Shown: positions 56,378 to 64,000 of the stretch, one piece after another
Layout of the letters: each line of letters begins with the position of its first letter
Position numbering within the stretch: position 1 is the first letter of the stretch
Assembly: GCA_963765705.1 (NCBI GenBank)
Contig: CAVXXJ010000011.1
Coordinates: forward strand, 620,001 to 684,000
Reading direction: 5' to 3'
Length of the DNA: 64,000 nucleotides
Source of the DNA: Gaiellasilicea sp963765705
Lineage (GTDB): Bacteria > Actinomycetota > Thermoleophilia > Gaiellales > Gaiellaceae
The notes under the pieces: model-generated
Databases searched by the model: none
What the model saw: the letters and a program-made list of their open reading frames with translations, nothing else
Told to the model about the DNA's origin: nothing
Made by a program: the position numbers and the translations under genes

Positions 56378-59300
56378 CTACGCGAGCACGGCGCGTGTCT
56401 CGGCCGCGTGGCTGCTCAGGCGCAGCGCTTCGAAGGCGGCGAGCGAGCGCTCGATCAGTTGCTCGTCCTCGCGCACGACGCCGAGCGCGCGGAGGTAGAA
56501 CGGCTCGAGATAGGTGCCCGCGCGTGGCGCATCCCAGGTCTCGAGCTCGTCCCGGTGCCCGAGCCGCGCGAACGCGTCGATCCGGGCGGACAGCGTCGAG
56601 AGCAGGAGCCACGCGCGGTGCCAGCCGCGGTCCGGGAGTGGGTCGGCCACGATCTGCTCGGCCAGTTCGAGGTCGCCACGGACGAGTGCCAGCCGCAATC
56701 GCGGCGTATCGATCACATGGCCGTACCCCTCCATCTGGAACTCCTCCGCGGCCGCCTCGAGCTGCGCAGCACGGGTGTGGTCGCCGAGCTTGGCGGCCGC
56801 AAGCGCGCACACGAGCAACGAGCGCGGACTGCGCGCGCAGGGCGTCTCGAGGTTGCCGAGGATCGTTTCCTCGGCGCGTGCCTCGAGCGCCTGGATCGAC
56901 TCCCAGGCTCCGGCGAGCTCCTCCACCTCCACGAGCACGGCGACGCCGTGGATCCGATGGTGGGGCGTCAGCACGCTCGTGATCTCGTCGTGGCGTCGAG
57001 CGAGCCGGCGAGCCTCGGCGAAGTACCCGAGCCAGATGCAGCCGGACACCGGTGCGTAGTGGATGTCGGCGATGTGGTCGGGGTCGTTGATCTGGTCGAT
57101 CAGCTCGAAGCGCCGTTCCTCCAGCGCACGTCCGAGATCCTGCTCCCCGCTCACCCAGAGCGTGATCGCGCGGGCGTCCCACGCGTACGAGCGCAGATCG
57201 GGATCGCCGAGCTTCTCCGCCAGCGCACCGGCTTCGCGTGCGGCCTCGGCCGACCCGAGCGGCGCCCAGACGCAGCGAGCGATCAGCGCACGCGCACGGG
57301 CACGCGTCCCCGGCCCGGCGAGCTCGAGCGCGTTGTCGATCCACCCGTCGACCACGTCTCGGTCGGGCCGCCGCCGCCACATGCCGGCCCGCATCGCGCT
57401 CTCGAAGGAGAGCTCCGCATAGAGGTCTGCCGCCGTCACCCGGTCGGGCGCGAGCTCGATCGCCCTGGTCATCGCCGTCAGGAACGGATCGCCGTCGTGC
57501 CGGAGCGCATGCGCCTTCCCGATCGCGCGCCAGAGGCTCAGCTGCTCGGGCGGCGCCGGGTCGAGCTCGAGCGCACGGTGCAGCATGGCGAGCGCCTCGT
57601 CGAGCTCGTACCTCCCGGTCGCGAACTCGGCCGCCCGGCCGAGCCACGTGACGGCCTTCGCGCGAAGCCGTTCCAGCTCGGCGCCGTCATCGGCCCAGGC
57701 GAGGTCGGCATCCTCGGGTCGCGCCGCCTCGGCGTAGTGGTGAGCAAGCAGCGCCGCGTGCTCTCCGAGGCCGTCGCCGATGCGCTCCAGCCACACGGCG
57801 AAGGCAGCGTGGAGGCGCGCGCGGCGCGGCTTGGGGACACCCGCGTACGCCACCTCGCGGGTCAGCGCGTGCCGGAACGTGAGCTCGCGCTCGTCCGCAA
57901 GCGCCGAGGACAGCCGTCGCCGCACGAAATCGCGCGCCTCGAGCAGGGCGAAGTCCGGCGTCACCCCGTCGAGCAGCTCGCACACCGGCCCGTGCCAGAA
58001 GACGCGGCCGATCACGGCGGCCGCCTGGAGGGCGGCCTTCTCGGTCTCCGGAAGCTGATCGATGCGGGCCGCGAGGACGGCGTGCACGTTGTCGGGAATC
58101 CGTGAAGCAGCCGCGGGCTCACGCTGCTCGGCCACGTTCGAGTGCAGCTCTTCGAGGAAGAACGGGTTCCCCTCGGCACGCTCGACGAGCAGCGAGCGCA
58201 CCTCCTGCGGCACCTCAGGCAGGCACAGGTCGTCGAGCAGGACCTGCGCGTCGGCGTCGGCCAGCGGCTCGAGCCAGACCGTTTCGGCGTTCCGGCGCCG
58301 ACCCCAGGCGGGGTGCTGCTCGAGCAGCTCCGGCCGCGCCGTGCAGACGAGCAGCAGCGGCCCCGCGATCTCGTCCAGCGCCCGTTCGAGCAGGTCGAGC
58401 AGCGGCTCCTGCGCCCAGTGGAGGTCCTCGACGAGCACGACCGCGGGCTGATCGGACACCAGCTCGGCCAGGAACGCGACGCAGCCCCCGTGCAGCGCTT
58501 CCCGCGCCGCGAGCGGGTGGAGCTCGGCGTCGGCCTCGTGGCCGAGCACGAGCCCGAGGATCTCGTGGCGGCCGAGCCGCTGCGACACCGTCTCGGACGC
58601 ATCCGTCTCGAGCAGGCCGAGCTGCTCGCGCAGCACATCGGCGATCGGGCGATAGGTCGTGCCTGTGCCGTAGGCGATGCAGCGCCCGGTGCGGCGGAGG
58701 GGCTCGGGCGAGGTCGCTGCGAGCTCCTCCCACAGCTCGCGGACAAGCCGTGTCTTGCCGACGCCGGCGTTGCCGGCGACCGTCACGAGCCGCGGTACGC
58801 CCTCGGCGACGACGCGCCGGAAGGCGGCCCGGACCGACTCGAGCTCGGCTGTGCGGCCGACGAAGCGCCTCAGGTCTCGCGAGTCCGAGACCGTCAGCGC
58901 GCGCAGGAGCGGCCGGCCGCCCGGCGTGGCAGAGCCGGGAGGGCCGAACTCGAAGGCGTGCCGGGCGGTCGTGGCGGCACGCTCGCCGACGAGGATCGTC
59001 CCCGGCGCGGCCGCCTGCTGCAGGCGCGCCGCCTCGACGACTGCGGCGCCCGCCAGACCCGACCTGCCGCCCGAGAGCAGCTCGCCCGCGTCGATGCCGA
59101 CTCGGAGCTGCAGCGCGCCGGCGAAGTCGTCCGCGATGCGTCGCTGCAGCGACAGCGCCGCGTGCAGTGCCCGCGGCGTGTGGTCCTCCTGCGCGATCGG
59201 AGCTCCGAACGCGACCGTGAGCGTGTCGCCGGCGAACGTCTCGACGCGGCCGCCGCAGCGCTCGATCTCGTCGGTGGCGCTGTCGCGGAAGCGCTCGAGC

Positions 59301-60175
59301 AAGGCGCTCGAACGCTCGGGATCGCTGTCCTCGGGGCAGCCGGCGGGCGCCGCGACGAGGACGGTCGCCAGCTTGCGCTCCCCGGCCGGAGGAATCGAGG
59401 GCTTGCGGTCACGTGGTGCGGGGGCGTCGAGGGACGCGTCCTGCCGGAGGATCCTCTGCTCCAGGTCCTGGAGCCGGCGGGTCGGCTCGATCCCGAGCTC
59501 CTCGACGTAGACGCTCCGTGCGTCGCGGTACGCCGCGAGCGCCTCGGCCTGCCGGCCCGAGCGATAGAGCGCCAGCATCAGCTGCCCGCGCAGCCGCTCG
59601 CGGAACGGATGCTCGGCGACGAGCCCTTCGAGCTCGGCGGCGAGCTCTCGGTGCCGGCCGAGCAAGAGCTCGGCCTTGACCCGCTCCTCGACTGCCTCGA
59701 TGCGCAGCTCCTCGAGCCTGGCGCTCTCGGCCGCGGCGAACGGGTCGTCCGCGAACTCCGCCAGCGCCGGTCCGCGCCAGAGCTCGAGCGCCTCGCGCAG
59801 CGTCGCCGCGGCCGCAGCCGGATCGCCGTCGGCCAGCAGCTGACGTCCCTGGCCGAGCAACCGCTCGAACCGCAGCGAGTCGACCTGGCCCGCGTCGACT
59901 TCGAGCACGTAGCCGGGTGGCCGGGTCGTCAGCGCGGGCGGGCTGCCTGTTGCGGCGAGGGCCTTCCGCAGCTGTGAGATCCGCACCCGCAGCGCGGCAC
60001 CGCCGCTCGGCGGCGGCTCGCCGCGCCAGACCTCGTCGAGCAGGCGGTCCTCGGGGACGATCTCGCCCGCGCGGAGCAGCAGGCTCGCGAGCAGCGCGCG
60101 CTGCCGCGGTCCACGGAGCGGAAGGCGGCGTCCCCGATCGTCGACCTCCAGTGGCCCGAGTATGCGGAATTCCAT
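56378..60175 (-). CDS. SARP-family regulator with degenerate cyclase, AAA and TPR domains
   Basis: The 1265-aa protein has an OmpR-type DNA-binding domain (1-95, GPRQRALLASLLLRAGEIVP, RVRISQLRKAL), a BTAD domain (100-240), a class III cyclase-like domain (265-430) in which the usual FADL metal motif is VAAP, and an AAA/STAND ATPase (435-720) with P-loop GNAGVGKT at 468-475 and Walker B (PAVVLVEDLHWAQ). The long C-terminal part is TPR-like. This is the AfsR-like architecture extended with a cyclase fold as in LuxR-type regulators. Ligand unknown. The start is ATG 60175. Eleven-nt repeats lie between it and the divergent peroxiredoxin gene. Confidence 0.9.
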   Translation of the reverse strand: MEFRILGPLEVDDRGRRLPLRGPRQRALLASLLLRAGEIVPEDRLLDEVWRGEPPPSGGAALRVRISQLRKALAATGSPPALTTRPPGYVLEVDAGQVDSLRFERLLGQGRQLLADGDPAAAAATLREALELWRGPALAEFADDPFAAAESARLEELRIEAVEERVKAELLLGRHRELAAELEGLVAEHPFRERLRGQLMLALYRSGRQAEALAAYRDARSVYVEELGIEPTRRLQDLEQRILRQDASLDAPAPRDRKPSIPPAGERKLATVLVAAPAGCPEDSDPERSSALLERFRDSATDEIERCGGRVETFAGDTLTVAFGAPIAQEDHTPRALHAALSLQRRIADDFAGALQLRVGIDAGELLSGGRSGLAGAAVVEAARLQQAAAPGTILVGERAATTARHAFEFGPPGSATPGGRPLLRALTVSDSRDLRRFVGRTAELESVRAAFRRVVAEGVPRLVTVAGNAGVGKTRLVRELWEELAATSPEPLRRTGRCIAYGTGTTYRPIADVLREQLGLLETDASETVSQRLGRHEILGLVLGHEADAELHPLAAREALHGGCVAFLAELVSDQPAVVLVEDLHWAQEPLLDLLERALDEIAGPLLLVCTARPELLEQHPAWGRRRNAETVWLEPLADADAQVLLDDLCLPEVPQEVRSLLVERAEGNPFFLEELHSNVAEQREPAAASRIPDNVHAVLAARIDQLPETEKAALQAAAVIGRVFWHGPVCELLDGVTPDFALLEARDFVRRRLSSALADERELTFRHALTREVAYAGVPKPRRARLHAAFAVWLERIGDGLGEHAALLAHHYAEAARPEDADLAWADDGAELERLRAKAVTWLGRAAEFATGRYELDEALAMLHRALELDPAPPEQLSLWRAIGKAHALRHDGDPFLTAMTRAIELAPDRVTAADLYAELSFESAMRAGMWRRRPDRDVVDGWIDNALELAGPGTRARARALIARCVWAPLGSAEAAREAGALAEKLGDPDLRSYAWDARAITLWVSGEQDLGRALEERRFELIDQINDPDHIADIHYAPVSGCIWLGYFAEARRLARRHDEITSVLTPHHRIHGVAVLVEVEELAGAWESIQALEARAEETILGNLETPCARSPRSLLVCALAAAKLGDHTRAAQLEAAAEEFQMEGYGHVIDTPRLRLALVRGDLELAEQIVADPLPDRGWHRAWLLLSTLSARIDAFARLGHRDELETWDAPRAGTYLEPFYLRALGVVREDEQLIERSLAAFEALRLSSHAAETRAVLA

Positions 60176-60272
60176 GGCTCCGCCTTCTGACGCTAGCACC
60201 CTGCTCTACCTGCGCAAGGGCACGGGCAAGCCCGCGCCCGCGCCAAGACTCCTGAAGGGTCGCTTCGCTCCC

Positions 60273-60305
60273 GCGTTCGGCCCGCGTTACAGGGGCGTTA
60301 CAGCC
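60273..60305. promoter_or_regulatory. SARP-type triple direct repeat (11-nt period) between regulator and peroxiredoxin genes
   Basis: GCGTTCG (60273), GCGTTAC (60284) and GCGTTAC (60295) begin consecutive 11-nt units. GATACT at 60312 lies 10 bp beyond the last heptamer, close to the spacing reported for SARP-activated promoters. The plausible target is the gene at 60354. Confidence 0.55.
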
Positions 60306-60353
60306 GGTGCTGATACTCGTCGGGCCTAGGACAGTTCCGAAAAGGAGGAGAAG

Positions 60354-61013
60354 ATGGCACTGCAGATCGGCGATACGGCGCCGGACTTCGAGGCGGAGAC
60401 CACCGACGGCCGGATCGCCTTCCACGACTGGCTCGGCGACTCCTGGGGCGTGCTGTTCTCGCACCCGAAGGACTTCACGCCCGTGTGCACGACCGAGCTC
60501 GGCTACATGGCGAAGATCAAGCCCGACTTCGACCGCAGGAACGTCAAGGTGATCGGGCTGTCGGTGGATCCGGTCGACCGGCACGCGGACTGGGCCAAGG
60601 ACATCCAGGAGACGCAGGGGAACGCTCCGAACTACCCGATGATCGGCGACTCCGACTTCAACGTCTCGAAGCTGTACGGGATGCTGCCGGCGAGCACCGA
60701 GGGCGACCCGCTCGGACGGACGCCGGCCGACAACCAGACGGTGCGCAACGTCTTCGTGATCGGGCCGGACAAGAAGATCAAGCTCGTCCTCGTCTATCCG
60801 ATGACGACGGGCCGCAACTTCGACGAAGTGCTGCGGGTGATCGACTCGCTGCAACTGACCGCGAACCACAAGGTCGCGACGCCGGTGAACTGGCAGCAGG
60901 GCGACGACGTGATCATCGCCGGCTCCGTCTCCGACGACGACGCCAAGAAGACGTACCCGGAGGGTTGGAAGGCCCCTAAGCCCTACATCCGGATCGTCCC
61001 GCAGCCAAGCTGA
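60354..61013 (+). CDS. 1-Cys peroxiredoxin (Prx6 class)
   Basis: The 219-aa enzyme reduces peroxides through Cys45 in HPKDFTPVCTTELGYMAK. The C-terminal arm is the extended Prx6 type (KVATPVNWQQGDDVIIAG, YPEGWKAPKPYIRIVPQP). Conserved PNYPMIGDSDFNVSKLYGML and RNVFVIGPDKKIKL are also present. A strong AAGGAGGAG ribosome site precedes ATG 60354. It is divergent from a SARP regulator, with direct repeats in between. Confidence 0.95.
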   Translation: MALQIGDTAPDFEAETTDGRIAFHDWLGDSWGVLFSHPKDFTPVCTTELGYMAKIKPDFDRRNVKVIGLSVDPVDRHADWAKDIQETQGNAPNYPMIGDSDFNVSKLYGMLPASTEGDPLGRTPADNQTVRNVFVIGPDKKIKLVLVYPMTTGRNFDEVLRVIDSLQLTANHKVATPVNWQQGDDVIIAGSVSDDDAKKTYPEGWKAPKPYIRIVPQPS

Positions 61014-61023
61014 TCGGGGAGCC

Positions 61024-61049
61024 TCGGCCGGGCCGACGGGCCCGGCCGA
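61024..61049 (+). terminator. 11-bp hairpin after the peroxiredoxin gene
   Basis: TCGGCCGGGCC (61024-61034) pairs perfectly with 61039-61049 around GACG. Confidence 0.82.
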
Positions 61050-61151
61050 CTCAACCTATAGTTGCGCTGTGTAAGTCCTTCCTACCGTCACCTCGCAGCC
61101 GCCGCACTCGCGGCGGATCTCTCACGCAACGACGGATTTCAGGAGGGCTTC

Positions 61152-61958
61152 ATGTCCACGCAAGTCGCTTCGACGTGGCATTACGGCGTCATCGCCCGCT
61201 GGTGGGCGGAGTTCAACAGGGACGGGCCGGAGATCGCGTACTTCCGGCAGTTCGTCGAGACGGGCCAGCCCGCGCTCGACGTCGCCTGCGGCACCGGGCG
61301 GCTGCTGCTCCCGTATCTCCGCGACGGGCTCGACGTCGACGGCTGCGACATCTCGCCCGACATGCTTCAGCACTGCCGGGAGGCGGCGGAGCGCGACGGC
61401 CTCTCGCCGAACCTCTACGCGCAGGCGATCCACGAGCTCGACCTGCCGCGCCGCTACCGGACGATCTACGTCTGCGGCGGCTTCGGCCTCGGCAGCACGC
61501 GGGACCAGGACGTCGAGGGGTTGCGGCGGCTGCACGACCACATCGAGCCCGGCGGCCTGCTCGTGCTCGACAACGAGGTGCCCTACGCGGATGCCTGCCT
61601 CTGGCAGTACTGGCTGAAGGAGAAGCGCGCGGAGCTGCCGCGTCCCCGCCGCCCGCCTGGAGAACGACGCGTCGGCTCGGACGGTGCCGAGTACGAGCTG
61701 CGCAGCCGCGTTCTCCGCTTCGACCCGCTCGACCAGAGCGCGACGCTCGAGATGCAGGCATTCATGTGGCGTGACGGCACGCTCGTCGCCGAGGACACCC
61801 ACGAGCTGACGATGAGGCTCTACTTCCGCGACGAGCTCGTGCTGCTGCTGGAGAACGCCGGCTTCTCGAGGGTCGAGGTTCGCGGGCACCACAACGACGC
61901 CGAGCCGACGGGCGACGACGACTTCCTCGTCTTCCTCGCCCGGAAGGCGGCCGCCTAA
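61152..61958 (+). CDS. SAM-dependent methyltransferase
   Basis: The 268-aa enzyme has motif I ALDVACGTGRLLLPYLRDGL, the acidic VDGCDISPDMLQHCREAA, and HIEPGGLLVLDNEVPYADAC in the post-core. It is closest in form to Methyltransf_25-type small-molecule methyltransferases. A GGAGGG ribosome site precedes ATG 61152. The leader (about 61060-61151) contains TATAGT as a possible -10 and a small hairpin (CCGCCGC at 61100 with GCGGCGG at 61111). Confidence 0.86.
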   Translation: MSTQVASTWHYGVIARWWAEFNRDGPEIAYFRQFVETGQPALDVACGTGRLLLPYLRDGLDVDGCDISPDMLQHCREAAERDGLSPNLYAQAIHELDLPRRYRTIYVCGGFGLGSTRDQDVEGLRRLHDHIEPGGLLVLDNEVPYADACLWQYWLKEKRAELPRPRRPPGERRVGSDGAEYELRSRVLRFDPLDQSATLEMQAFMWRDGTLVAEDTHELTMRLYFRDELVLLLENAGFSRVEVRGHHNDAEPTGDDDFLVFLARKAAA

Positions 61959-62047
61959 CGTTCGCCGGCACCGCACACGTGGACACTTCTGCGCGCAGCG
62001 TGATAAAAGCCGACGACGGGTCGCACCTAACGAAATCGGAGGTTTCC

Positions 62048-63955
62048 ATGCGCAGGGGGAGAGGGTTCTGGCGCCTCGCGGTCACGGCCGCGTCGGCGTT
62101 CGTCGTCCTGGCGGTGCCGGCGGTTGCCGCCGCGGCCGACGGTGACGCAGTCGTCGTCCAGGACGGCGTCACGCAGCCGGTGTTCGGCTACGCCGATGCG
62201 GTACGGCAGCGCGTGTGGGTCGAGGCGGACTTCGACACCAATCTCGACGGCGTCAAGGACCGGATCGCGATGGACATCATCCGGCCGAAAGCGTCGGACG
62301 CCGGCCTCAAGGTGCCGGTGATCATGGATGCCAGCCCGTACTACAGCACGCTCGGGCGCGGCAACGAGTCCGAGCTCAAGCGGGATCTCGACGGCGACGG
62401 CCTGCTCGACCGCTGGCCGCTGTTCTACGACAACTACTTCGTCCCGCGCGGCTACGCGGTCGTGCTGCTCGACATGGTCGGCACGAACAACTCGACCGGC
62501 TGCCCGCAGACGGGCGACCCGTCCGAGCATCTCAGCGCCGTCACCGGCATCGACTGGCTGAACGGCCGCCGGCCCGGCTACGACAAGGATGGAAACCTCG
62601 TCGTCGCCAACTGGCACAACGGCAAGACCGGGATGATCGGCAAGTCCTACGACGGCACGCTCGCGAACGGCGCCGCCTCCACAGGCGTCGACGGCCTGTC
62701 CACGATCGTTCCGATCTCGGCGATCTCGAGCTGGTACGACTACGCGCGCTCGAACGGGATCCGGTTCAACACGAACTACCCGTCGTCGCTCTCGAACACG
62801 GTCACCGATCCCGCCGACCGGCCGGGCTGCGCGACTGTCCGGCTGACGCTGGACATGACCGACGGTGACGAGTCGGGCGACTACACCCCGTTCTGGCAGA
62901 TCCGCGACTACAACCCGAACGTGGACAAGGTCCACGCGAGCGTCTTCGCGATCCACGGGATCAACGACAACAACGTCAAGCCCGACCACTTCAGCAAGTG
63001 GTGGTACGGCCTGGCCGCGAACGACGTGCCGCGCAAGCTCTGGGTCACCCAGACCGGGCACATCGACCCGTTCGACTTCCGGCGCCCCGAGTGGGTCAAC
63101 ACGCTCCACCGCTGGTTCGACTACTGGCTCCAGGGCGTCGAGACGCGGATCATGAAAGAGCCGACGATCGACTACGAGCGCTCCGCGGAGACGTGGGAGG
63201 TCTCGGATACCTGGCCTGCCCAGCGCTCGTGGGACACGAATTTCTGGCTCCAGCCGAGTGCGACGCCCGGGACGTTCGGGACGGTCACGAAGCAGCGGCC
63301 CTCGCGCAAGCAGGCGCCGCTGACGTTCACCGACAACCCGACTCAGAGCCAGAACAGCATGATCAGCATCACGGCTGCGCAGGGTGCGAACCGGCTGCTC
63401 TTCCTGTCGCCGCCGCTGCTCACCGACCTGCGCTTCTCCGGCACGCCCCGCGCCGAGCTGCTCGCGTCCGCCGACCAGACGGACACGAACCTCGGCGTCA
63501 TCGTCGTCGACTACGGCACCGACGAGCGGGTGCAGCACACGACCGGTGACGGCCTCCGGACGAAGCCGCTCAGCGAGGCGCCGGAGACGTGCTGGGGCGA
63601 GCCGAACCCCGCCTGGGGCGAGGACGCGTGCTACCTGCAGACGGTCGAGCGGCGCGTCACGGCGTCGCAGGAGCTCGTCACGAAGGGCATCCTCGACGCC
63701 CAGAACCGGAACTCGTACGCGACCGCCGAGCCGCTCGTGGTCGGCCAGTCGTACCCGTTCAACTTCCCGCTGCTGCCCGAGGACTACGTCTTCAAGGCCG
63801 GGCACCGCATCGGCATCGTGGTCGTCGGCAGCTACTCGCAGTACTCGAGCATCGCCGACCAGACCAGGGCGAACATCACGCTGAACGTGCACGAAAGCGG
63901 CATCGTCCTGCCGATCGTCGGCGGGAGCCGGGCCGCTCTCGAGGCGGGCCTCTAG
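62048..63955 (+). CDS. secreted Xaa-Pro dipeptidyl-peptidase-like (S15) hydrolase
   Basis: The 635-aa precursor has a signal peptide (FWRLAVTAASAFVVLAVPAV, AAA). The hydrolase domain has the nucleophile Ser200 in GMIGKSYDGTLANGAA, an Asp in FAIHGINDNNVKPDHF and a His in TQTGHIDPFDF. The C-terminal jelly-roll (PLTFTDNPTQSQNSMISI, LLASADQTDTNLGVIVVDYG, AGHRIGIVVVGSYSQYS) is the PepX_C type. It probably cleaves N-terminal Xaa-Pro dipeptides or esters outside the cell. GGAGG precedes ATG 62048. Confidence 0.92.
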   Translation: MRRGRGFWRLAVTAASAFVVLAVPAVAAAADGDAVVVQDGVTQPVFGYADAVRQRVWVEADFDTNLDGVKDRIAMDIIRPKASDAGLKVPVIMDASPYYSTLGRGNESELKRDLDGDGLLDRWPLFYDNYFVPRGYAVVLLDMVGTNNSTGCPQTGDPSEHLSAVTGIDWLNGRRPGYDKDGNLVVANWHNGKTGMIGKSYDGTLANGAASTGVDGLSTIVPISAISSWYDYARSNGIRFNTNYPSSLSNTVTDPADRPGCATVRLTLDMTDGDESGDYTPFWQIRDYNPNVDKVHASVFAIHGINDNNVKPDHFSKWWYGLAANDVPRKLWVTQTGHIDPFDFRRPEWVNTLHRWFDYWLQGVETRIMKEPTIDYERSAETWEVSDTWPAQRSWDTNFWLQPSATPGTFGTVTKQRPSRKQAPLTFTDNPTQSQNSMISITAAQGANRLLFLSPPLLTDLRFSGTPRAELLASADQTDTNLGVIVVDYGTDERVQHTTGDGLRTKPLSEAPETCWGEPNPAWGEDACYLQTVERRVTASQELVTKGILDAQNRNSYATAEPLVVGQSYPFNFPLLPEDYVFKAGHRIGIVVVGSYSQYSSIADQTRANITLNVHESGIVLPIVGGSRAALEAGL

Positions 63956-63967
63956 GCTCGAATCGCG

Positions 63968-63995
63968 GTGGAGCCGGTCTTCGGGCCGGCTCCAC
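63968..63995 (+). terminator. 12-bp hairpin with TTCG loop after the S15 gene
   Basis: GTGGAGCCGGTC (63968-63979) pairs with 63984-63995 (one G-T pair) around TTCG, followed by CTCTT. Confidence 0.88.
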
Positions 63996-64000
63996 CTCTT

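Overview
The window is a contiguous stretch of very GC-rich, gene-dense chromosome. The organism is probably an actinomycete, most likely of the Thermoleophilia type (Gaiellales/Solirubrobacterales). That placement is an inference from base composition, frequent GTG/TTG starts, ATGA/GTGA-type gene overlaps, OmpR/SARP-type regulators, and a monoderm-style set of lipoproteins and secreted proteins. I see no rRNA, tRNA or CRISPR array. At least two genes (korA, a NUDIX hydrolase) carry single-base insertions that split an otherwise intact protein, so assembly errors are possible.

Layout. 1-2350: an alkA-type glycosylase cut by the window edge, then a methyltransferase and an O-antigen-ligase-like membrane protein. 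2396-8056: a c-di-GMP-type (MshEN) coiled-coil protein, a zinc-ribbon membrane protein, a PepSY protein divergent from an OmpR/histidine-kinase pair, a lipoprotein and a VOC protein. 8242-11315: 2-oxoacid:ferredoxin oxidoreductase (korA, an 81-aa protein, korB). 11377-13106: a Fic gene and an AT-richer, repeat-bearing spacer that look acquired. 13107-19270: a nucleotidyltransferase, SRPBCC protein, alpha/beta hydrolase, LVIVD and DUF305 secreted proteins, and MscL, with two related AAA+ fragments, one of them fused to a piece of the nucleotidyltransferase. 19336-24418: CorA, carbonic anhydrase, an ECF sigma factor with a fused zinc finger and repeat tail, and an operon ending in RibD-like and cupin proteins. 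24437-35432: a hybrid kinase, formyltransferase, PD40 protein, RTX-type protein, a second kinase/regulator pair, an MFS exporter and MarR. 35502-39570: MMPL transporter, haloalkane-dehalogenase-like hydrolase, PASTA protein.

39571-50590 is a phosphate block: phoP/phoR, pstS-pstC-pstA-pstB-phoU, a second pstS, and pit with its DUF47 partner. Direct repeats with an 11-nt period resembling the actinobacterial PHO box lie before phoP, both pstS genes and the DUF47-pit operon, so the block reads as one PhoRP regulon. 50592-63955: Rieske oxygenase, DUF1206 protein, a secreted unknown convergent with an exported T4 gp19-like tail-tube protein, a 162-bp inverted-repeat element abutting tag, a 1265-aa SARP regulator with 11-nt repeats between it and a 1-Cys peroxiredoxin, a methyltransferase and a secreted S15 peptidase.

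Two regulatory themes recur. At least thirteen genes have a TANNNT-like hexamer 6-8 nt before the start codon and little or no Shine-Dalgarno sequence, as expected for leaderless transcripts. OmpR/SARP-type regulators repeatedly sit beside short direct repeats spaced 11 nt.
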